NCBI RefSeq assembly: GCF_009831415.1
Contig: NZ_CP043727.1
Span: 3,720,001-3,784,000 of the forward strand
Source of the DNA: Yersinia canariae
Lineage (GTDB): Bacteria > Pseudomonadota > Gammaproteobacteria > Enterobacterales > Enterobacteriaceae
DNA length: 64,000 nucleotides
Direction: 5' to 3'
Below, in pieces: positions 59,083 to 64,000 of the stretch. A program made the position numbers and the translations under genes. Numbering within the stretch: the stretch's first letter is position 1; each line of letters opens with the position of its first letter. The notes under the pieces are model-generated. The model saw only the letters and a program-made list of their open reading frames with translations, ran no database searches and was not told where the DNA came from.

Positions 59083-59646
59083 ATGAATTTACAGCATCAT
59101 TTTCTTATAGCTATGCCTTCACTTCAGGACCCACAATTTATGCGTTCAGTTATTTATATCTGTGAGCATAATGAAGAGGGTGCTATGGGCTTGGTGATTA
59201 ACAAGCCTGTGGAACAGTTCACGGTAGAAACTGTGCTGAAAAAACTGAACATTAACCCCACGCCACGTGATCCCTCAATTAGACTGGATAAGCCGGTATT
59301 GGCTGGTGGCCCACTGGCGGAAGATCGCGGATTTATCCTGCATTCGCCACAAGAAGGTTTCGGCTCCAGTATTCCTATCTCGCCAGATACCATGATAACA
59401 ACCTCCAAAGATGTACTGGAGACGTTAGGAACCCCGGAACAACCTAAAAATCTGCTGGTTGCGCTGGGTTATGCGGGCTGGCAACAAGGGCAGTTAGAAC
59501 AGGAGTTACTGGATAACGCCTGGCTGACCATTGAGGCGGATACTAATATCCTGTTTCACACCCCTATTTCTGAACGCTGGCAAGCTGCAGCCAATAAATT
59601 GGGTATCAATATCTTTAATATTGCTCCACAAGCAGGACATGCCTGA
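59083..59646 (+). CDS. yqgE: UPF0301 protein YqgE
   Basis: 187 residues. [31 protein letters not shown] and [18 protein letters not shown] define the family; function unknown. The start at 59083 is chosen by family alignment; 14 upstream codons from 59041 lack similarity. The stop overlaps the ruvX start. Confidence 0.93.
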   Translation: MNLQHHFLIAMPSLQDPQFMRSVIYICEHNEEGAMGLVINKPVEQFTVETVLKKLNINPTPRDPSIRLDKPVLAGGPLAEDRGFILHSPQEGFGSSIPISPDTMITTSKDVLETLGTPEQPKNLLVALGYAGWQQGQLEQELLDNAWLTIEADTNILFHTPISERWQAAANKLGINIFNIAPQAGHA

Positions 59647-60068
59647 TGGCTAATCGCACGATTGTCGCCTTTGACTTTGGTACCAAAAGTATCGGTGTTG
59701 CTATTGGTCAGGAAGTCACTGGCACCGCCAGAGCCCTGACATCCTTTAAAGCTCAGGACGGCACGCCGGACTGGCAAAAAGTCGAAAAACTGCTGAAAGA
59801 GTGGCAACCTGACTTAGTCGTCGTTGGGCTGCCGCTGAATATGGATGGCACTGAGCAGCCGCTAACAGCACGAGCGCGGCGATTTGCCAACCGCCTGCAT
59901 GGCCGCTTTGGTGTACAGATTGCCTTACAGGATGAACGCCTCAGTACAGTCGAGGCCCGTGCCAATTTGTTTGACAGTGGCGGTTATCGCGCACTGGACA
60001 AAGGCAGTGTTGATGCCGCTTCTGCGGTCATTATTCTGGAAAGTTGGTTTGATGAGCAAGCAGGCTAA
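59646..60068 (+). CDS. ruvX: RuvX/YqgF Holliday-junction resolvase-like protein
   Basis: 140 residues, RNase H fold. [12 protein letters not shown] (catalytic Asp), [27 protein letters not shown]. In E. coli it is involved in 16S rRNA maturation and is essential. Starts with ATG overlapping the yqgE stop (TGATG), so translation is coupled. Confidence 0.94.
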   Translation: MANRTIVAFDFGTKSIGVAIGQEVTGTARALTSFKAQDGTPDWQKVEKLLKEWQPDLVVVGLPLNMDGTEQPLTARARRFANRLHGRFGVQIALQDERLSTVEARANLFDSGGYRALDKGSVDAASAVIILESWFDEQAG

Positions 60069-60208
60069 GTTTCCTGCTTTCAGTTTTCCACATGCCGTTT
60101 TCTACATTCTTTTTCCGCAACCTGGCCCAGCATTCCCTGCACAGCATGGCACCCATGCCTGCACAATTGTATACTGGATAGATGCCAATCAGCGGCTCAA
60201 AATATTGC

Positions 60209-60230
60209 ACACCCTTCACGGGTGTTTTTT
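60209..60230 (+). terminator. Terminator-like hairpin just upstream of aguB
   Basis: CACCC/GGGTG stem (ACACCC-TTCAC-GGGTGT) followed by TTTTTT. It ends 20 bases before the aguB ATG, leaving no room for a full promoter after it. It may end ruvX transcription or control aguBA readthrough. Confidence 0.8.
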
Positions 60231-60250
60231 ACATTTATTGAGGTTTTCTC

Positions 60251-61135
60251 ATGACAAAAGTAACTGTTGCTGCGACTCAAATGGCCTGTTCTTGGGATCT
60301 GCCTAAGAACATTGAAAATGCCGAGAAATTGGTACGTCAGGCGCATGCCAAAGGCGCGCAAATTATCCTGATTCAGGAGCTGTTTGCCGCCCCTTATTTC
60401 TGCATTGATCAAAGCCCGGAACACTATGCACTGGCCCAAGAGCTGGACAATAGCCCGCTTATCCAACATTTTTCCAAGCTGGCACGTGAACTGGAAGTAG
60501 TATTGCCACTGAGTTTCTTTGAGAAAGCCAACAACGCATATTACAACTCGTTGGTCATGATTGATGCTGATGGTTCAGTTCTGGATGTGTATCGCAAGAC
60601 TCACATTCCTAATGGCCCAGCATATCAAGAAAAACAGTTCTTTATCCCAGGGGATACCGGCTTTAAAGTCTGGCAAACACGCTATGCCAAAGTCGGTGTC
60701 GGTATCTGCTGGGATCAGTGGTTCCCAGAAACAGCCCGCAGTCTGGCATTGCTTGGGGCGGAAATCATTTTCTACCCAACGGCCATTGGCTCTGAACCCG
60801 CCTATCCTGAGATTGACAGTCAACCGCACTGGACTCGTGTCCAGCAAGGCCATGCTGCAGCAAATCTGGTACCCGTGATTGCTTCTAACCGTATTGGTAC
60901 CGAAAAGAGCAAATATATTGATGGTCTGGAAATGACTTTCTACGGCTCTTCATTTATTGCTGACCAAACCGGTGCGCTGTTGGCTCAAGCCAATAAAACT
61001 GACGAAACTGTTTTAGTGCATGAATTCGATTTGCAGGAAATCGCCGCTCAGCGTGCGTCATGGGGCTTGTTCCGCGATCGTCGTCCAGAAATGTATCAAA
61101 CACTCACCACTTCTGACGGCAAAACCCGGAGATAA
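60251..61135 (+). CDS. aguB: N-carbamoylputrescine amidase
   Basis: 294 residues, nitrilase fold. Hydrolyses N-carbamoylputrescine to putrescine, CO2 and ammonia. Catalytic triad visible: Glu-43 (IQELF), Lys-116 (YRKTHIP), Cys-153 (GICWDQW). ATTGAGGTT precedes the ATG. Aligned with plant and bacterial AguB; followed three bases later by aguA. Confidence 0.95.
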   Translation: MTKVTVAATQMACSWDLPKNIENAEKLVRQAHAKGAQIILIQELFAAPYFCIDQSPEHYALAQELDNSPLIQHFSKLARELEVVLPLSFFEKANNAYYNSLVMIDADGSVLDVYRKTHIPNGPAYQEKQFFIPGDTGFKVWQTRYAKVGVGICWDQWFPETARSLALLGAEIIFYPTAIGSEPAYPEIDSQPHWTRVQQGHAAANLVPVIASNRIGTEKSKYIDGLEMTFYGSSFIADQTGALLAQANKTDETVLVHEFDLQEIAAQRASWGLFRDRRPEMYQTLTTSDGKTRR

Positions 61136-61138
61136 TTT

Positions 61139-62263
61139 ATGTCTGTTAAAGACACTGTTTTACCAAAATCTTCGTCACAAGCCCTGCCGCGGACACCGCA
61201 ACAGGATGGTTTCTATATGCCAGCCGAATGGGCAAAACAAGATGCCGTCTGGATGTTGTGGCCATATCGTCAGGATAACTGGCGTGGCAAAGGTATCCCT
61301 GCGCAGCAGACGTTTGCCAAAGTAGCTGAAGCCATCAGCCGCACAACGCCGGTCTTTATGGGAGTGCCGGCTGAGTTTATGGCACACGCCAATGCCACTC
61401 TTCCTGCCAATATCACCTTGGTAGAAATGGAAAGTGACGATGCCTGGATGCGTGATACCGGCCCGACCATGGTTATCAATGGTGCTGGTGAACGCCGTGC
61501 TGTTGACTGGCAATTTAACGCCTGGGGCGGCCTCAACGGCGGATTATATGCCAATTGGCAGCAAGATGAGAAAGTGGCTGTTCAAGTGAGTGATTTCCTG
61601 AACAACGACCATTACAGTGCCCCGTTGGTGCTGGAAGGTGGCTCTATTCATACTGATGGTGAAGGCACCTTACTGACCACAGCGGAATGTTTGCTCAATC
61701 CAAACCGTAACCCGCATTTGAATCAGGCGCAGATTGAACAGCTACTAAGCGAATACCTTGGTGTTACGCATTTCATCTGGTTACAAGACGGCGTCTATAA
61801 CGATGAGACTGATGGTCACATCGACAACATGTGCTGCTTTGTTCGCCCAGGTGAAGTCGCTCTGCATTGGACTGACGATCAGCAGGATCCGCAATATGCG
61901 CGTTCGGTTGCCGCCTTTGAAGTATTATCCAATGCAGTCGATGCTAAGGGCCGTAAGCTGAAAATCTGGAAGCTACCCGCGCCAGGCCCACTGTTTAATA
62001 CCGAAGCCGAAACTTTCGATGTGCTATCCAGCGATGCTGTACCGCGCACTGCGGGTGAGCGACTGGCGGGATCTTACGTCAACTTTCTGATCAGCAATCA
62101 ACAGATTATTTATCCGCTGTTGGATAGCCGCACTGATGGGCTAGCGCATGATCTGTTGCAGCAGATGTTCCCTGGCTATGCGATTGTCGGCGTTCCTGCT
62201 CGCGAGATCCTGCTCGGGGGAGGCAATATCCATTGCATTACCCAGCAGATCCCTGCGGCCTAG
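61139..62263 (+). CDS. aguA: Agmatine deiminase
   Basis: 374 residues. Converts agmatine to N-carbamoylputrescine. Guanidino-group modifying fold with [24 protein letters not shown], and nucleophile Cys-366 in [11 protein letters not shown]. Makes a two-step route from the agmatine produced by SpeA. Start at ATG 61139 with GGAGATAATTT. Confidence 0.96.
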   Translation: MSVKDTVLPKSSSQALPRTPQQDGFYMPAEWAKQDAVWMLWPYRQDNWRGKGIPAQQTFAKVAEAISRTTPVFMGVPAEFMAHANATLPANITLVEMESDDAWMRDTGPTMVINGAGERRAVDWQFNAWGGLNGGLYANWQQDEKVAVQVSDFLNNDHYSAPLVLEGGSIHTDGEGTLLTTAECLLNPNRNPHLNQAQIEQLLSEYLGVTHFIWLQDGVYNDETDGHIDNMCCFVRPGEVALHWTDDQQDPQYARSVAAFEVLSNAVDAKGRKLKIWKLPAPGPLFNTEAETFDVLSSDAVPRTAGERLAGSYVNFLISNQQIIYPLLDSRTDGLAHDLLQQMFPGYAIVGVPAREILLGGGNIHCITQQIPAA

Positions 62264-62274
62264 TGACCCTTCGC

Positions 62275-62308
62275 ACATAGAGCCGCGGTAGTGTTCGCGG
62301 CTCTATGT
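62275..62308. terminator. Bidirectional terminator between aguA and yggR
   Basis: ACATAGAGCCGCG pairs perfectly with CGCGGCTCTATGT (13-base stem, 8-base loop). It covers the yggR stop codon at 62303. Confidence 0.8.
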
Positions 62309-63442
62309 GTATTGGCTAGTATAATGCTCTGCCAATACCCCCTGTTTTTGCCGCCGCGCTATGCCCTGCTCAAAAGTCTGCATCCCCCATTGCGCCCCCG
62401 TCTGTATTACCGAGGGGAGCTGATATGTTTTACCTTCACGAATCAAATGACTGGCTGCTGCGGTCTGCGTCATGATTTCAAATACAGCCGTACGCCCTCC
62501 GCCTACTTTATGACACAACTTTTGTGCAATAACAGCACGTAAACTGGCCGCCAGTTGCGCCTGAATCACTGTTTTCTCTGCCGCAGGGAAAACATCCACC
62601 AGCCGATCGATTGCTTGAGTTGCACTGCGGGTATGCAATGTGGCTAATACCAAATGCCCAGTTTCAGCAGCAGTTAGCGCTAAACGAATTGTTTCTTGAT
62701 CCCGCAGTTCTCCTAACAAGATGATATCGGGGTCCTGACGCAGTGCCCCACTCAAAGCGCTACTGAAAGAATGAGTATGACAGCCTAATTCCCGCTGCTG
62801 GATCAAACATGATTGACTGCGATGAAGAAATTCGATTGGATCTTCCAGTGTGATGATATGGCGCGATTGTCTTTGATTCATCGCACTTATCATCGCGCTC
62901 AATGTGGTGGTCTTCCCACTACCTGTCGCCCCCGTCACCAGAATCAAACCATTTTCTTGCTCAATGAGTTGGCTAATAATTGGCGGAACATCCAATTCAT
63001 CCAATGACGGATTGGTTGCAGAAATGACACGAAAAGCTATCGAACGCCCCTGCTGTTGCTGAAAAATATTCGCCCGTAACCTTTGTCCAGCACTCGTGGT
63101 ACAAGCACAATCGACTTGCCCATCTTGCTGCAACTGCCTTTGTTGCACCTCATTCAATAAATGCTGACTGAGGCTATTTAGCCACCCCGGATGGATGCGC
63201 GGCCAGTGAGTGAAGGTTTTCAAATCACCATCAATGCGTAATACCGGATGATAACCGGTACAAAGGTGCAGATCCGATGCATTATGATTTACACTAGCCG
63301 CCACCTTATTGGCAAAATCCTGTTCATTGAAGCCATTGTCGACATGTTCGGGGTTTTCTAAATCAATGTGTTTGGTGGAAATACTACTAAATACAGGGTT
63401 ATCCGAGTCTGCGTTTTCAGTATCCAGACAGGTGAAATCCAT
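62303..63442 (-). CDS. yggR: PilT-family ATPase YggR
   Basis: 379 residues. Secretion/retraction ATPase of the PilT type: GATGSGKTTTLSAM (Walker A), GELRDQETIRLALTAAETGHLVLATLHT (Walker B and His box), ITLEDPIEF (Asp box). No other pilus genes nearby. The start at 63442 (MDFTCLDTEN) is chosen as AGGAG lies six bases upstream; 53 codons further upstream run antisense to yggS. The first about 70 residues are variable. Confidence 0.88.
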   Translation of the reverse strand: MDFTCLDTENADSDNPVFSSISTKHIDLENPEHVDNGFNEQDFANKVAASVNHNASDLHLCTGYHPVLRIDGDLKTFTHWPRIHPGWLNSLSQHLLNEVQQRQLQQDGQVDCACTTSAGQRLRANIFQQQQGRSIAFRVISATNPSLDELDVPPIISQLIEQENGLILVTGATGSGKTTTLSAMISAMNQRQSRHIITLEDPIEFLHRSQSCLIQQRELGCHTHSFSSALSGALRQDPDIILLGELRDQETIRLALTAAETGHLVLATLHTRSATQAIDRLVDVFPAAEKTVIQAQLAASLRAVIAQKLCHKVGGGRTAVFEIMTQTAAASHLIREGKTYQLPSVIQTGAQWGMQTFEQGIARRQKQGVLAEHYTSQYT

Positions 63443-63461
63443 ATCAAACTCCTGGGTCCAT

Positions 63462-64000
63462 ATGAGCACAATTGAGCAGAATCTACAGGATGTCAGAGCG
63501 CAAATCGCAGCCGCTGCAAGCAATTGCGGGCGCTCTCCACAAGAAGTGGCATTGCTTGCAGTCAGTAAAACCAAGCCTGTGACCGCTATCGAAGAAGCCA
63601 TTGCCGCAGGGCAATATGCTTTTGGTGAAAATTATGTGCAGGAAGGGGTGGATAAAATTCACTATTTTGCAGATAACACCCCCACAGCCAATCTTGAATG
63701 GCACTTTATCGGCCCGCTGCAATCCAATAAAAGCAGATTAGTGGCTGAAAATTTTGCCTGGTGCCATACCGTCGATAGGCTCAAGATTGCCCAACGGCTG
63801 AGTGCTCAGCGCCCGCTAGAAATGCCAGCGCTGAACATCCTGATTCAGGTCAATATCAGTGATGAACAGAGTAAATCCGGCATAGCACTGGCAGAATTGC
63901 CCGCGTTAGCGGCCAGTATCAATGAACTGCCGAACCTGCATTTACGCGGGTTAATGGCTATTCCTGCCCCTGAAACTGATTATCAGCGGCAACTGGCGGT
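63462..64000 (+). CDS. yggS: PLP homeostasis protein YggS, N-terminal part
   Basis: 179 complete codons, open at the window end. Binds PLP through Lys-36 (LLAVSKTKP). Landmarks: FGENYVQEGVDKI, WHFIGPLQSNK, ILIQVNISDEQSKSGI, LRGLMAIP. The family carries PLP and balances vitamin B6. Divergent from yggR, as in E. coli. Confidence 0.95.
   Translation, partial: MSTIEQNLQDVRAQIAAAASNCGRSPQEVALLAVSKTKPVTAIEEAIAAGQYAFGENYVQEGVDKIHYFADNTPTANLEWHFIGPLQSNKSRLVAENFAWCHTVDRLKIAQRLSAQRPLEMPALNILIQVNISDEQSKSGIALAELPALAASINELPNLHLRGLMAIPAPETDYQRQLA

Overview
The window is a chromosomal segment of a gamma-proteobacterium of the order Enterobacterales, most probably a Yersinia. The grounds are the protein similarity and gene order of the housekeeping blocks (xerD-dsbC-recJ-prfB-lysS; pepP-ubiH-ubiI-gcvTHP; zapA-6S RNA-fau-serA-rpiA-argP; mscS-fbaA-pgk-epd-tktA; speA-metK-sprT-endA-rsmE-gshB-yqgE-ruvX), several ERIC repeats, a protein tyrosine phosphatase that resembles Yersinia YopH, and an aguBA pathway for putrescine. 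All calls rest on reading the sequence and recalling protein families; no database search was run.

Layout. 1-1.4 kb: the end of an Lrp/AsnC regulator and a PAS-GGDEF diguanylate cyclase. 1.7-5.2 kb: a repeat-rich autotransporter and a decayed IS3-type transposase remnant. 5.17-8.27 kb: a small accessory island inserted at the 3' end of a tRNA-Gly(CCC) gene. It is bounded by an 18-bp copy of the tRNA end, has no integrase, and carries a possible PD-(D/E)XK-like nuclease, an XRE regulator, a membrane protein of unknown function and an ASCH-domain protein. 8.4-14.6 kb: lysS, prfB (with its programmed frameshift), recJ, dsbC, xerD. 14.7-23.9 kb: fldB, the sdhE-ygfX-creB-creC-creD run, ygfZ, trhA and three small enzymes or ligand-binding proteins. 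24-33.7 kb: the glycine cleavage operon and the aerobic ubiquinone hydroxylase/pepP/ygfB operon. 34-41.3 kb: zapA, 6S RNA, fau, serA, rpiA, argP, yggE, argO, mscS. 41.5-42.5 kb: a YopH-like phosphatase gene placed between mscS and fbaA. 42.6-49.6 kb: fbaA, pgk, epd, tktA and loiP. 49.7-58.7 kb: a Rieske ferredoxin, speA, metK, a BigR-like repressor with a YeeE/YedE transporter pair, sprT, endA, rsmE, gshB. 58.7-64 kb: a tandem pair of ERIC-like repeats, yqgE, ruvX, aguB, aguA, a PilT-like ATPase gene and the start of yggS.

How genes work together. SpeA makes agmatine from arginine. The speB position known from E. coli next to speA is occupied by a Rieske protein, and the agmatine-to-putrescine steps are encoded 8 kb away by aguA and aguB. 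CreB/CreC probably switch on creD through a clear cre-tag (TTCAC-N6-TTCAC on the minus strand) found between creC and creD. MetJ boxes precede metK and a CRP-like site precedes serA. The BigR-like repressor keeps the conserved cysteine pair with the BigR spacing and probably controls the sulfur-transport pair downstream of it.

The most interesting accessory content is the YopH-like chromosomal phosphatase, with a WQD in place of the WPD loop and an Asn-Leu repeat, and the integrase-less island at tRNA-Gly.
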